Origin: Litchfieldella xinjiangensis
Lineage (GTDB): Bacteria; Pseudomonadota; Gammaproteobacteria; Pseudomonadales; Halomonadaceae
Assembly: GCF_000759345.1 (NCBI RefSeq)
Contig: NZ_JPZL01000001.1
Location: 1,426,001 to 1,490,000, forward strand
Length of the DNA: 64,000 nt
Direction: 5' to 3'
Shown here: positions 36,135-44,856 of the stretch, piece by piece
Position numbering within the stretch: the first letter of the stretch is position 1
Layout of the letters: each line of letters starts with the position of its first letter
Program-made: the position numbers and the translations under genes
Notes under the pieces: model-generated
Told to the model about the DNA's origin: nothing
Databases searched by the model: none
The model's input: the letters and a program-made list of their open reading frames with translations, nothing else

Positions 36135-36300
36135 ATCGGCAACACCCATTGAACTGTGGAGGACGGGGCGTGAGGGAAGTTAATCGACCATTATAACGGT
36201 TTGATGGCAGGGGCAGCAATGTAAGCGCCCATGGCCCTGCCGGGCTGATGTGGCGATGCGGCAATGGTAGGCTGGGTCGATCGAATCCAGGAATGCGCTC

Positions 36301-37656
36301 ATGCAACCGCCCCCCGAATCGGCGCTGTCCGTCAGCGAACTCAACCGCCGCGCCCGCCTGTTGCTGGAGCGCGATTTCGGCCAGTGCTGGGTCGAGGGCG
36401 AGCTTTCCGGTGTGTCGCGGCCGGCGTCGGGGCACGTCTATTTCACGTTGAAGGACGACCGGGCCCAGTTGCGCTGCGCGCTGTTCCGCAATCGGGCGCG
36501 CTTCGTGGCCACGCCGCTCAAGAACGGCGACCGGGTTCGTCTGCTGGGGTCGGTGTCGATCTTCGAGCCACGCGGCGATTACCAGATGATCGTCGATGCG
36601 GTGCAGCCCGCAGGCCAAGGCGATCTGCTGGTGGCCTTCGAGCAGCTCAAGCAGCGCCTGGCCGTCGAGGGCGTGTTCGCCAATGCGCGCCCCCTGCCCT
36701 GCCCACCGCGCCAGTTGCTGGTGATGACCTCACCCACCGGGGCGGCGATTCGCGATGTGCTGGCGGTGCTCCAGGCGCGCTGGCCGCTAGCCCGGGTCAA
36801 TGTCATACCGGTACCGGTACAGGGGCGGGAGGCGGCCCCGGCCATGATCCGCGCCCTGGCGCTGCTCAACCGCGCCACACAGCCCGGCGGTCGTTTCGAC
36901 CCTGAACGCGATGCATTGCTGATCACCCGCGGCGGCGGCAGCCTGGAAGACTTGTGGGCGTTCAATGACGAGCACCTGGCCCGGGCGATCTTTCATTCGC
37001 GGTTGCCGGTGATGTCGGCAGTGGGCCATGAGGTGGACGTGACGCTGGCCGATTTCGCGGCCGATGTGCGGGCTCCCACGCCCTCGGCGGCGGCGGAACA
37101 ACTGGTGCCGGATCAACACGACCTGCGCCTGCGCCTCAAGACGCTCGATTCGCGCCTGATCCGCGCCCAGCGTGCCCGGCTGGATAGCGAGGCGCAGTGC
37201 CTCGATCACTTGCGCGCCCGCCTGCGACACCCGGGCGAGCGAGTGGCCCAGCAGCGTCATCAGCTCAGCCAACTGGAAGCGCGCCTGCACCGGGCGATGT
37301 CGGCCCGGCTGGCCGCTCATCATCAGCGCCAGCGTCATGCCCTGCAGCGCCTGCTGGCCTTCGACCCCAACCAGCAGCTTCATCGTGCCCAGCAGCGACT
37401 GAGCCAGGCCGAAACGCGGCTGCATGCGGCGATGCCGCGTCGGTTGGAACAGCACCGCGCCCGGCTGGGGTCGCTCGCCCGCGAGTTGCAGGCGGTCAGC
37501 CCGCTGGCGGTACTCGGGCGGGGGTATTCGATTCTGGAGAACGATACGGGGCAGGTGATTCAGCGCGCCCAGGACACCCAGCCCGGCCAGGTGCTGACCG
37601 CACGGCTGGGTGAGGGACGGCTCAAGGTGGAGGTCAAACGGCGTTTGAAGTCCTGA
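36301..37656 (+). CDS. xseA: Exodeoxyribonuclease VII large subunit
   Basis: 451 residues. The N-terminal OB fold (LSVSELNRRARLLLERDFG..WVEGELSG), the catalytic core with TSPTGAAIRDVL, ITRGGGSLEDLWAFNDE and VGHEVDVTLADF, and a long coiled coil (about 270-410) are all present. With XseB it degrades single-stranded DNA to oligonucleotides. CAGGAA precedes ATG 36301. It is divergent from guaB and converges on glrR with 4 bp between stops. xseB is not in the window. Confidence 0.96.
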   Translation: MQPPPESALSVSELNRRARLLLERDFGQCWVEGELSGVSRPASGHVYFTLKDDRAQLRCALFRNRARFVATPLKNGDRVRLLGSVSIFEPRGDYQMIVDAVQPAGQGDLLVAFEQLKQRLAVEGVFANARPLPCPPRQLLVMTSPTGAAIRDVLAVLQARWPLARVNVIPVPVQGREAAPAMIRALALLNRATQPGGRFDPERDALLITRGGGSLEDLWAFNDEHLARAIFHSRLPVMSAVGHEVDVTLADFAADVRAPTPSAAAEQLVPDQHDLRLRLKTLDSRLIRAQRARLDSEAQCLDHLRARLRHPGERVAQQRHQLSQLEARLHRAMSARLAAHHQRQRHALQRLLAFDPNQQLHRAQQRLSQAETRLHAAMPRRLEQHRARLGSLARELQAVSPLAVLGRGYSILENDTGQVIQRAQDTQPGQVLTARLGEGRLKVEVKRRLKS

Positions 37657-37660
37657 TCGC

Positions 37661-39055
37661 TCAGGACATCATCGGATCGACCTTGCCCATCGGGGTGTCG
37701 CCGCCGGGCTTGAAGGCGCTGGGTTCGAGCTCGTGGCGGGCCAGCAGCTTGTAAAAGTCGGTGCGGTTGCGCCCGGCAATACGCGCGGCCTGGGTCACGT
37801 TGCCCTCGGTGATCTTGAGCACCTTGATCAGGTAGCTGCGCTCGAAGTTGGCACGCGCCTCGTTGAACGAGGGCAGCGCATTCTCTTCGGCCGTCAGCGC
37901 CTGGGCGACCAGGGCCTCGGGAATGATCGGCGAGCTGGTCAGGGCCACGCACTGCTCGACCACGTTGACCAACTGACGCACGTTGCCCGGCCAGGCCGAG
38001 GCGGCCAGCAAATTGAGCGCTTCGGACGAGAACCCTTTGACGAACGGCTTGTGGCGCGCTGCCGCCTGGGTGACCAGGTACTTGGCCAGCAGCGGTACGT
38101 CCTCGGCACGCTCCTTGAGGGGCGGCAGCTTGAGGTTGACCACGTTGAGGCGATAGTAGAGATCCTCGCGGAAGTCGCCCTCGCTCATGGCGCGGTCGAG
38201 ATCGCGGTGAGTGGCCGAAATGATGCGTACGTCGATGGGTACCGACGCCGTCGAACCCAACGGGCGAATCTGACGCTCCTGCAGGGCGCGCAACAGCTTG
38301 ACCTGCAGGGTCAGCGGCATGTCGCCGATCTCGTCGAGGAACAGGCTGCCGCCGTCGGCGGCCTGGAACAGACCTTCATGCTGGCTGATCGCCCCGGTAA
38401 AGGCGCCCTTGGCGTGGCCGAACAACTCACTTTCGAGAAGCTGCTCGGGCAACGCGCCACAGTTGATGGCGATGAAGGGCTTCTTGGCCCGAGAGCTGGC
38501 GCGGTGGATGGCGTTGGCCATCAGTTCCTTGCCCGACCCCGAGGGGCCGGTCAGCAGCACGCTGACATCCGAGGCCGCCACCATGCGCGCCTGTTCGAGA
38601 ATGCGCTCCATCTGCGGGCTGCGGGTGATGATCCCGGCCCGCCAGTCGTCGTCGGAGTCGCCCGAGCCGGGGGCCTGGCGCAGCGCTTCATCGATGGCAG
38701 TGAACAACTCGTCGCGATCGACCGGCTTGGTCAGGAAACTGAACACACCCTGGCGGGTCGCGCTCACGGCATCGGGAATCGAGCCGTGGGCGGTCAGGAT
38801 GATGACGGGAAGCCCCGGAGACTGGCGCTGGATTTCATGAAACAGCGCCATGCCATCCATCTCGTCCATGCGCAGGTCCGACAGCACCAGGTCGGGACGC
38901 TCATGAGCCAGGCAGCTCAGGGCTTCCTGGCCGCTCTGGGCGGTCGTGACACGAAATCCCCGGCTCTCGAGGCGCATCCCCAACAATTTCAACAGGCTGG
39001 TATCGTCGTCCACCAGCAGGATATACGAGCCTTGGTTTCTGGCGGCGTGCTTCAC
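37661..39055 (-). CDS. glrR: Sigma-54-dependent response regulator GlrR
   Basis: 464 residues. The receiver domain has acidic pocket Asp16-18, phosphoacceptor Asp60 and Lys110. The AAA+ domain has GPSGSGKE (170-177) and GAFTGA (217-222), the loop that contacts sigma-54. The C-terminal Fis-type HTH is EGNVTQAARIAGRNRTDFYKLL. It should activate sigma-54 promoters when phosphorylated by GlrK. GTG 39055 is chosen: GGAG lies 6 bp upstream, whereas a TTG four codons earlier overlaps that site. It is the third gene of glrK-qseG-glrR and the natural candidate activator of the two sigma-54 promoters in this window. Confidence 0.95.
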   Translation of the reverse strand: MKHAARNQGSYILLVDDDTSLLKLLGMRLESRGFRVTTAQSGQEALSCLAHERPDLVLSDLRMDEMDGMALFHEIQRQSPGLPVIILTAHGSIPDAVSATRQGVFSFLTKPVDRDELFTAIDEALRQAPGSGDSDDDWRAGIITRSPQMERILEQARMVAASDVSVLLTGPSGSGKELMANAIHRASSRAKKPFIAINCGALPEQLLESELFGHAKGAFTGAISQHEGLFQAADGGSLFLDEIGDMPLTLQVKLLRALQERQIRPLGSTASVPIDVRIISATHRDLDRAMSEGDFREDLYYRLNVVNLKLPPLKERAEDVPLLAKYLVTQAAARHKPFVKGFSSEALNLLAASAWPGNVRQLVNVVEQCVALTSSPIIPEALVAQALTAEENALPSFNEARANFERSYLIKVLKITEGNVTQAARIAGRNRTDFYKLLARHELEPSAFKPGGDTPMGKVDPMMS

Positions 39056-39074
39056 AGTCAACTCCAACGGTCGA

Positions 39075-39608
39075 TCAAGGGGTATGCTGGCGTAGATTGA
39101 TGTTCTGCTCGATGGCGGTCAGCGCCTCGAGCTTGCGGGCCAGCTCCTCGTTTTCCTGCATCAATTGGGATCGCTGAGCTTCGACTCGCACTACCCGCTG
39201 GGCCATGGCCCGACGCCCTTCCACCTCGTTGAGCCAATAGCGCAACAGCGGCTGAAGATCGCTCGGGGCGGCATGCAGGTCTTCACTCAACAATTCCGAG
39301 GCAAGTGCCCATTCGCGCTCGGTACCCCAGGCCAGAGCAACCGCCCGTGCCAGTCGGTAACGGCTATTCTCGCGTTCGGTGCGGCCCAGGGTGTCATCGC
39401 GCCACTCCCGGTCGCCGCGCTGGGAGGCCAGGGCATAATCGATCCAGGCCTCGACCAGACAATCGCTCTCTTGCAGGGTAGGGATGCGTTCATCGCAGGT
39501 AATGGCTTCGGGTTCCTCCAGACCGGTCGTCTCTTCGGTCGGAGGCAATAGTTCACAACCTGCCAGCAGGGTTGCCGCCAGCAGGCTTACGGGAACACGA
39601 AAGTCCAT
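39075..39608 (-). CDS. qseG: QseG/YfhG-like outer-membrane lipoprotein
   Basis: 177 residues. A signal peptide with lipobox LLAGC (Cys18) is followed by an acidic segment and a helical region ending in a coiled coil (about 135-170). The position between glrK and glrR is diagnostic of QseG/YfhG. In E. coli QseG the lipoprotein interacts with and activates the kinase QseE/GlrK. AAGGAA lies 9 bp before the ATG, overlapping the end of glrK. Confidence 0.85.
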   Translation of the reverse strand: MDFRVPVSLLAATLLAGCELLPPTEETTGLEEPEAITCDERIPTLQESDCLVEAWIDYALASQRGDREWRDDTLGRTERENSRYRLARAVALAWGTEREWALASELLSEDLHAAPSDLQPLLRYWLNEVEGRRAMAQRVVRVEAQRSQLMQENEELARKLEALTAIEQNINLRQHTP

Positions 39609-39612
39609 GGTT

Positions 39613-41142
39613 TCAGTTCCTTGCGTCAGTGCTCTCGCTTATCGGCAGCGACAGCGTTGTTCTCGTATCGTGTGCGACCGCATGTTGTTCGGTGGGTTCC
39701 GGCAGGACGGCCCGGGGCGGGTGCCAGGGAAGCGTCAGGCGAAAGCAGACCGGCAGCGGATCGTGTTCCACCAGTTCAAGCCGCCCCTGTTGAGCCGCCG
39801 CGCAATCCGCGGCGATCGACAACCCGATGCCCGAGCCCTTGAGCGGCCCCTTGCGCCGGGTCTGGCCCTGGTAGAAAGCCTCGAACAGACGCGAGCGGTC
39901 GATTTCGGCGATCGGCTCACCGCTATTGGCCACTTCGAGCACCAGAGACGATCCATAGCGCTGTCCGCGAATCTCGAGACGGCCCCCGTCCTCGCCATAA
40001 GCGATGGCATTGGATAGCAGGTTGTCGAGAATGCGTCCTGTCGATGTCCGATCGGCCTGCCATTCCAGGGGCCCCTCGAAGCGATCGACATGCATGCCCT
40101 TGTGCTCCAGCGCCAGCTGATGCTTGGCAAGCAGCTCCTTGACTACCGCAGCGACGTCGAAACGTTCGACCTCGATGCCTTGCTGGTGTTGTAAAAGATT
40201 GTAGTTCAATAACTGCTCGATCAGGGTTTGCAGTTCCTGACCGCTGGCGTCGATCAATTCCACGATCTCGCGCTGGTGGGGCGTGAGCTCTCCCGCCACG
40301 TCATCGCCCAACAAAGCCGTGCCTTCGCGCACGCTGGCCAACGGAGTCTTGAGTTCATGCGACATGTGGCGCAGGAACTGCTGCTTCTGGGCCTCGAGCT
40401 CCGCCAGGCGTGACGACAGCCAGTCCAGCCTGTCGCCGAGGCTGACCAGCTCGGCCGGCCCCTGGATATTGTTCTGGGGCGTACTTTGGGTGGCGCTACC
40501 CAGACACAGAATGCGGCGCTCAAGCTGACGGATCGGCCGGATGATCAGCCAGGTGAACAGCAGCATCAGTACCAGGCTGGCGGAAACCAGAGCCGTGGTC
40601 TGTAACCACAGGCGGGTCTGCACGGCACTGGCGCGCTCGCGAATGGTGTCGATGCGGGTATCGATCTGTCGATTGGTGGCCACACGCATCGCGTCGGTGT
40701 ATTCGGCGAATGTCGCGAACATCGGCAGCGCTTCGCGGAATTCCTCGAGTTCGAGGTTGGGCAGGGTCTTGAGTTGCTCGAGTTGATCGGCCAGAGCGGC
40801 TACATCGGGATCGTCGGGCAAAAGCCGCCGATGCTGGGCCAGCAGTATGCCGAACTCGTTGGCACGCTCGAGGTAGAGGTCGAGCAGGCCTTCCTGTTCG
40901 ACGATGGCGTACTGGCGAGCGCTACGCTCCATTTCCAGTGCCAGGGAAGAGAGTGCACGCGCACGTCGCGTTTCTTCCACCGCCTGGCGGGCACTTTCAT
41001 CGGCAAGCTGGGTCAGCTCGGACAAGGCCTGCCCCGCCTGGTACATGAGGATACCCAGCGGCAGCATGACGACGATGAACGCCATCAGAACGAGCTGCAG
41101 CAGCGAGCGGGGACGCCAGCGACGCGAGACCTGCGTGGTCAT
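39613..41142 (-). CDS. glrK: Sensor histidine kinase GlrK (QseE)
   Basis: 509 residues. Two transmembrane helices (about 14-35 and 185-205) bound a helical periplasmic sensor. A HAMP-like linker, the H-box FLRHMSHELKTPLASV (phospho-His262), and N, G1 and G2 boxes (DNLLSNAIAYGEDGG, GSGIGLSI) follow. It phosphorylates GlrR. ATG 41142 gives WRPRSLLQLVLMAF, matching the start of E. coli GlrK; earlier in-frame starts at 41181 and 41193 are possible but none has a good ribosome site. The candidate sRNA locus 2 ends 118 bp upstream. Confidence 0.93.
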   Translation of the reverse strand: MTTQVSRRWRPRSLLQLVLMAFIVVMLPLGILMYQAGQALSELTQLADESARQAVEETRRARALSSLALEMERSARQYAIVEQEGLLDLYLERANEFGILLAQHRRLLPDDPDVAALADQLEQLKTLPNLELEEFREALPMFATFAEYTDAMRVATNRQIDTRIDTIRERASAVQTRLWLQTTALVSASLVLMLLFTWLIIRPIRQLERRILCLGSATQSTPQNNIQGPAELVSLGDRLDWLSSRLAELEAQKQQFLRHMSHELKTPLASVREGTALLGDDVAGELTPHQREIVELIDASGQELQTLIEQLLNYNLLQHQQGIEVERFDVAAVVKELLAKHQLALEHKGMHVDRFEGPLEWQADRTSTGRILDNLLSNAIAYGEDGGRLEIRGQRYGSSLVLEVANSGEPIAEIDRSRLFEAFYQGQTRRKGPLKGSGIGLSIAADCAAAQQGRLELVEHDPLPVCFRLTLPWHPPRAVLPEPTEQHAVAHDTRTTLSLPISESTDARN

Positions 41143-41260
41143 GACTAATGTTCTGTGTAGTAGTGATAACGGCAAGGACATGCGATGTACCACTCAGAAT
41201 AACAGAGTTGTCTCGTCGGCTTTAGCTTTTCCCTTTGTCACCTGTGTAAAATTTGATTGC

Positions 41261-41289
41261 AAAAAAAGAGGGCCGGCAGGGCCGGCCCA
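41261..41289 (-). terminator. Terminator of sRNA locus 2
   Basis: On the minus strand GGGCCGGC-CCT-GCCGGCCC followed by TCTTTTTTT; preceded by the conserved CCCTGCGTACCTT. It ends the sRNA before glrK. Confidence 0.9.
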
Positions 41290-41721
41290 AGGTACGCAGG
41301 GAACTGAAGGGTAAGTGAATACCTAGAACTGCCTGCCTGATCAGGCACTTATCGGCATTCGCTTTGGGCCGAGGCCCTGAAGCCATGTCGCTGACGTGAC
41401 GCCAACAGGGGCTGTCATCGACATGCGGGTAGCGAACCACCCGGCTTCATTTCTGCAGCGTCGCCACGATTTGCCGTGTGGCGGCGCCGGCTGAATTCGA
41501 TCCCCCGAAGGGGATGAGGCATCCTTGCCAAAGGGCGTCCTTGCCCAGCGGTACCATTCCTTGCCTATTCGGCGGTACCCGTCTCATCGCAACCTAAGTC
41601 ACACATCGCGTGGAGCAGACGCTGATCGACTCGACTGGTCAGGTCTCACAGGGTGGTGCCCTTCCCGGTGAGTCGATCGAGAAAGTGATTCGAGCCGTAG
41701 TGAATCACTTCCCGTTGCTCA
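41261..41721 (-). ncRNA. Putative CsrA/RsmA-binding sRNA, locus 2 (about 460 nt, upstream of glrK)
   Basis: Read leftward from the sigma-54 promoter at 41732-41748. The 5' end forms AAGTGATT/AATCACTT (41703-41710 with 41683-41690) and GATCGACTC/GAGTCGATC (41678-41670 with 41632-41624) stems. Three GGCAAGGA repeats follow. Two lie in hairpins: GGGC-AAGGAC-GCCC (41546-41533) and GGC-AAGGAT-GCC (41529-41518), each with the GGA in the loop. The last 30 nt before the terminator (41312-41283) are identical to locus 1. No supported ORF exists. In enterobacteria the sRNA glmY occupies this place and is sigma-54/GlrR-activated. The CsrA role is an inference, and two shorter RNAs instead of one long one are possible. 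Confidence 0.65.
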
Positions 41722-41731
41722 CCCTATATAG

Positions 41732-41748
41732 TGCGAGAGCCGTGCCAT
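41732..41748 (-). promoter_or_regulatory. Sigma-54 promoter of sRNA locus 2
   Basis: Minus strand ATGGCACGGCTCTCGCA: GG and GC exactly 10 bp apart, TGGCACG perfect. It is followed by CTATATAG, nearly the same as the locus 1 promoter. The predicted start is near 41721. The -24 part duplicates 14 bp of the nearby argA terminator stem (AGCCGTGCCATGTT at 41738 and 41793). Confidence 0.75.
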
Positions 41749-41787
41749 GTTTTTAGTAATCCCTCTATTTTCAGCAACTTAATAAAT

Positions 41788-41814
41788 AAAAAAGCCGTGC
41801 CATGTTGGCACGGC
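41788..41814 (-). terminator. argA terminator
   Basis: GCCGTGCCA / TGGCACGGC around TGT, with an A-run on the left that becomes a U-tract on the minus strand; about 165 bp after the argA stop. Confidence 0.85.
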
Positions 41815-41903
41815 ATCGATAACGGCCGGTTTTTTCATGCTCGTTGAGTCTAAAACGTCGCCAATCACCAACAGACAATAAAAGCCAAACATAAACAGCT
41901 TTC

Positions 41904-41938
41904 TTAACAACTACTTACCTCGTTGCTGTTTAGCGACA
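41904..41938 (-). promoter_or_regulatory. Putative upstream activator element of sRNA locus 2
   Basis: Minus strand TGTC-N10-AACG, two bases, then GTAAGTA-G-TTGTT-A-A; same composition and order as 15799-15833. It ends 158 bp before the GG of the sigma-54 promoter, versus 146 bp in locus 1, about one helical turn apart. The sequence between is AT-rich and contains the argA terminator. Confidence 0.55.
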
Positions 41939-41978
41939 TCAGCAGCGGTCAGGTAGCCTGCCGGAGACAACGACCCCC

Positions 41979-43292
41979 TCAGGCCAGCGGCTTGATGAGA
42001 ATCTTGGACTTGCGGGCATGGTTGTAGGCGTCGCGCTTGAGCGGCGGCAACACGTCGATCGCGTCCAGCCGGAAGCCGTGTTCAAAGAACCAGTGGGTGG
42101 TGTGAGTGGTCAACACGAACAGGCTATCGAGCCCACGCCGACGGGCTCGGCGCTCGATCTCGGCGAGCAGCAGCTCGCCGCGCTTGCCACCTCGATAGTC
42201 ATCGTGCACCGCCACGCAGGCCAGCTCGCCCAGGCGCTCCTCGCCGAAGGTATGCAAGGCGGCACAGCCGATCACCATGCCGTCGCGCTCGATGACGATG
42301 TAGTCCTCGATCTCGTGCTCCAGGCGTTCGCGGGAACGTGCCACCAACATGCCGCGGCGCTCCAGGGGCTCGAGCAAGCCGAGCAGGCCGGCCACATCGC
42401 CAAGCTCGGCGGGACGCAACTGTTCGTAGCGATGCTGGGTGATCATCGTCCCCACCCCGTCGCGGGTGAAGAGCTCCCCCAGCAGGGCATCATGATCGTG
42501 CCAGGAAAGCAGGTGGGTACGCGCCACGCCATGCCGGGCGGCATCGCAGGCGGCCCCCAAGTGGCGAGACAGTTCACTGCCCGGCGTCGCCTGGCGGTAG
42601 AGCGGCTCGGCCTCGGCCGGTGTGAGCTGACGCTGCAGGGCCCCGCTCTCGTCATGCAGCCCATCGGCTTCACCCAGCAGGATCAGCTTGTCGGCGGACA
42701 GGGCCACCGCAGCATGCTGGGCCACCTCCGAGGCATCCAGGTCGAAGACCTCGCCGGTACTGGAGAAACCCAACGGCGGAAGCACCACCAGCGAGCCCTG
42801 CTCCAGTAGCCCTTTGATGGCATTGGCCCGTACCCGGCGCACCTCGCCACTGCGGTCGAAGTCGAGGCCGTCACGTACCCCCAAGGGCTTGGCCATCACC
42901 AGATTGCCCGATACCGCGGTGAGCTCGACGCCATGCAGCGGTGTATTGGGCAGCCCCAGCGACAGTCGGGCTTCGAGCCACAGTCGCTGTTCGGCGGCGG
43001 TGCGCTCGACATGGGCCATAACCTCACTATCGGCGACCCAACGCCCGTCGCGGCGCACCGGCTCGATGCCTGCAGCACTCAATGCCGCCTGTACCTGCGG
43101 CCGGATACCGAAGACCACCACCAGGCGAACGCCCAGGGTATGCAGCAACGCCATATCCTGGAGAAGCTGCTCGCCTCGCCCTTCCGCCATCGCCTCGCCT
43201 TCGATCAGTATCACGAAGGTTCGGCCTCGGTGCGCATTGATGTACGGCGAGGAATTACGGAACCAATCGACGAAGGGAAAACGATTCTTCAA
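41979..43292 (-). CDS. argA: N-acetylglutamate synthase
   Basis: 437 residues. The N-terminal amino-acid kinase-like domain (FVILIEGEAMAEGRGEQLLQDMALLHTLGVRLVVVFG) would bind arginine for feedback inhibition. The C-terminal GNAT domain has VAVHDDYRGGKRGELLL. It acetylates glutamate with acetyl-CoA, the first step of arginine synthesis. Start is TTG 43292 with GGAG 8 bp upstream; no nearer ATG fits the family N-terminus. It is monocistronic, with terminators on both sides. Confidence 0.96.
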   Translation of the reverse strand: MKNRFPFVDWFRNSSPYINAHRGRTFVILIEGEAMAEGRGEQLLQDMALLHTLGVRLVVVFGIRPQVQAALSAAGIEPVRRDGRWVADSEVMAHVERTAAEQRLWLEARLSLGLPNTPLHGVELTAVSGNLVMAKPLGVRDGLDFDRSGEVRRVRANAIKGLLEQGSLVVLPPLGFSSTGEVFDLDASEVAQHAAVALSADKLILLGEADGLHDESGALQRQLTPAEAEPLYRQATPGSELSRHLGAACDAARHGVARTHLLSWHDHDALLGELFTRDGVGTMITQHRYEQLRPAELGDVAGLLGLLEPLERRGMLVARSRERLEHEIEDYIVIERDGMVIGCAALHTFGEERLGELACVAVHDDYRGGKRGELLLAEIERRARRRGLDSLFVLTTHTTHWFFEHGFRLDAIDVLPPLKRDAYNHARKSKILIKPLA

Positions 43293-43341
43293 GGCCGTGC
43301 TCCGGCAACGATGAGTGAAGGAAACGACTATAACAGAGGCG

Positions 43342-43374
43342 AAAAAACGGCGGCACCACTGGTGTGGTGCCGCC
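43342..43374 (-). terminator. Terminator of the DUF47-pit operon
   Basis: GGCGGCACCAC / GTGGTGCCGCC around TGGT with AAAAAA on the left (U-tract on the minus strand). It separates pit from argA. Confidence 0.88.
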
Positions 43375-43507
43375 CGTTAGATCGGATCAATTGGCGTTGC
43401 GAGCGATGAGAGGCTGGTTGCCGCCGGAGCACAGCTACCGGAATTTACTGAAGTAAATGAGGATAGCACGCACCGCCGGCAATCAGGATATCGAGCGCAG
43501 CAGCCAA

Positions 43508-44773
43508 TTAGCCAAACATGCCCTTAAACATAAAGAAGAACAGGATCGCCAGGCCCGCCCCGGCCGGCAACGTGATCAACCAGGACATGACGATGGTGCC
43601 GATCACGCGCAGGTTCAGCGCGGCCATGCCACGCGCCAGGCCTACACCGAGTACCGCCCCCACCAGGGTGTGGGTGGTGGAAATCGGCAGGCCGGTACCC
43701 GAGGCCAGCACGACGGTCGTCGCTGCTGCCAGCGTGGCGGCAAAGCCCCGGCTCGGCGTCAGCTCGGTGATGCCGGTACCTACGGTCGCGATGACTCGGT
43801 GGCCGTAGGTCGCGAGCCCCACCACGATACCCACGCCCCCAAGCACCAGCACCCACCATGGCACCAGCGCGGCGCTGTCGATGACCCCTTCGCTCTGTAC
43901 GACGCTGATCACGGCCGCCAGCGGCCCGACGGCATTGGCGACGTCATTGGAGCCATGGGCGAAGGCCATGGCACAGGCGGTAAACAGCATCAGCACGCCG
44001 AATACACGCTCCACGCCATTGAAGCCGAAGGCATCGTCTTCACGTTTTACACGCGTCACGCGGCTTTCGAGCCAGCCCCCCAGACCCATGATCACCAGGC
44101 CGAAGAGAATCGACAACAGGGCACTGGCACCGAAGCCGAAGTCCAGGCCGATGTGCTTGAGGCCCTTGGTCAAGGTCACCATGGCGACGATGAAACCGAC
44201 CAGGAAGATGTACATCGGTACGTAGCGCTTGGCTGCGGCGAAGGGATCCTCGTTCTCGAAGATCAGGTGCTGCACCGACTTGAACAGCATGAAGGCGATC
44301 GAGCCAGCCAATAGCGGGGAGACGAGCCAGCTGGAGGCGATCTGTCCCACCTTGCCCCACGCCACGGCCTCGACCCCCAGGCCCACGGCGCCGAACCCGA
44401 CGATGGCCCCGACAATGGAGTGAGTGGTGGATACCGGCCAGCCCTTGGCCGAGGCGACCAATAGCCAGATCGCTGCGGCCAGCAGGGCCGAAAGCATGCC
44501 GTAGACCAGTAGTTGCGGGTTCTCGGCCAGCAAGTCGGGCGAGATGATGCCACCGCGAATCGTGGAGGTGACTTCACCGCCGGCCAACCAGGCCCCGAGG
44601 AACTCGAAGACCATGGCGATGAGGATCGCCTGCTTGATGGTGATGGCCTTGGAACCGACCGAGGTGCCCATGGCATTGGCGACGTCGTTGGCCCCCACGC
44701 CCCAGGCCATGAAGAAGCCAAAAATACAGGCCAGGATGATGAAGATCTCGCCATGTTGCGCAATGATCGACAT
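43508..44773 (-). CDS. pit: Low-affinity inorganic phosphate transporter, PiT family
   Basis: 421 residues with about ten transmembrane helices. The two inverted PHO4 repeats are visible: GANDVANAMGTSVGSKAI in the first half and HGSNDVANAVGPLAAVISV in the second. It imports metal-phosphate with H+ or Na+. The gene follows the DUF47 gene after 83 bp, the typical partner order. The start codon has only a weak ribosome site, consistent with dependence on the upstream gene. Confidence 0.95.
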   Translation of the reverse strand: MSIIAQHGEIFIILACIFGFFMAWGVGANDVANAMGTSVGSKAITIKQAILIAMVFEFLGAWLAGGEVTSTIRGGIISPDLLAENPQLLVYGMLSALLAAAIWLLVASAKGWPVSTTHSIVGAIVGFGAVGLGVEAVAWGKVGQIASSWLVSPLLAGSIAFMLFKSVQHLIFENEDPFAAAKRYVPMYIFLVGFIVAMVTLTKGLKHIGLDFGFGASALLSILFGLVIMGLGGWLESRVTRVKREDDAFGFNGVERVFGVLMLFTACAMAFAHGSNDVANAVGPLAAVISVVQSEGVIDSAALVPWWVLVLGGVGIVVGLATYGHRVIATVGTGITELTPSRGFAATLAAATTVVLASGTGLPISTTHTLVGAVLGVGLARGMAALNLRVIGTIVMSWLITLPAGAGLAILFFFMFKGMFG

Positions 44774-44818
44774 AGGTGGAAGGATCCTATGTGGGTGTCA
44801 ATGGAAGCGGAAAGCAGA

Positions 44819-44841
44819 AGCCCGCTGGATCGCAGCGGGCT
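44819..44841 (-). terminator. Attenuator-like hairpin between the DUF47 gene and pit
   Basis: AGCCCGCT / AGCGGGCT around GCGATCC, starting 15 bp after the DUF47 stop and followed by TCTGCTTTCC on the minus strand. Partial termination here would lower pit relative to the DUF47 gene. Confidence 0.5.
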
Positions 44842-44856
44842 CTCTCGTCAGTCGTC

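Noticed and set aside
41380-41406. Second sigma-54 promoter TTGGCGTCACGTCAGCG inside sRNA locus 2
   Set aside because: Spacing is correct, but -24 and -12 both deviate and locus 1 has no equivalent; kept only as an alternative origin for a shorter RNA.
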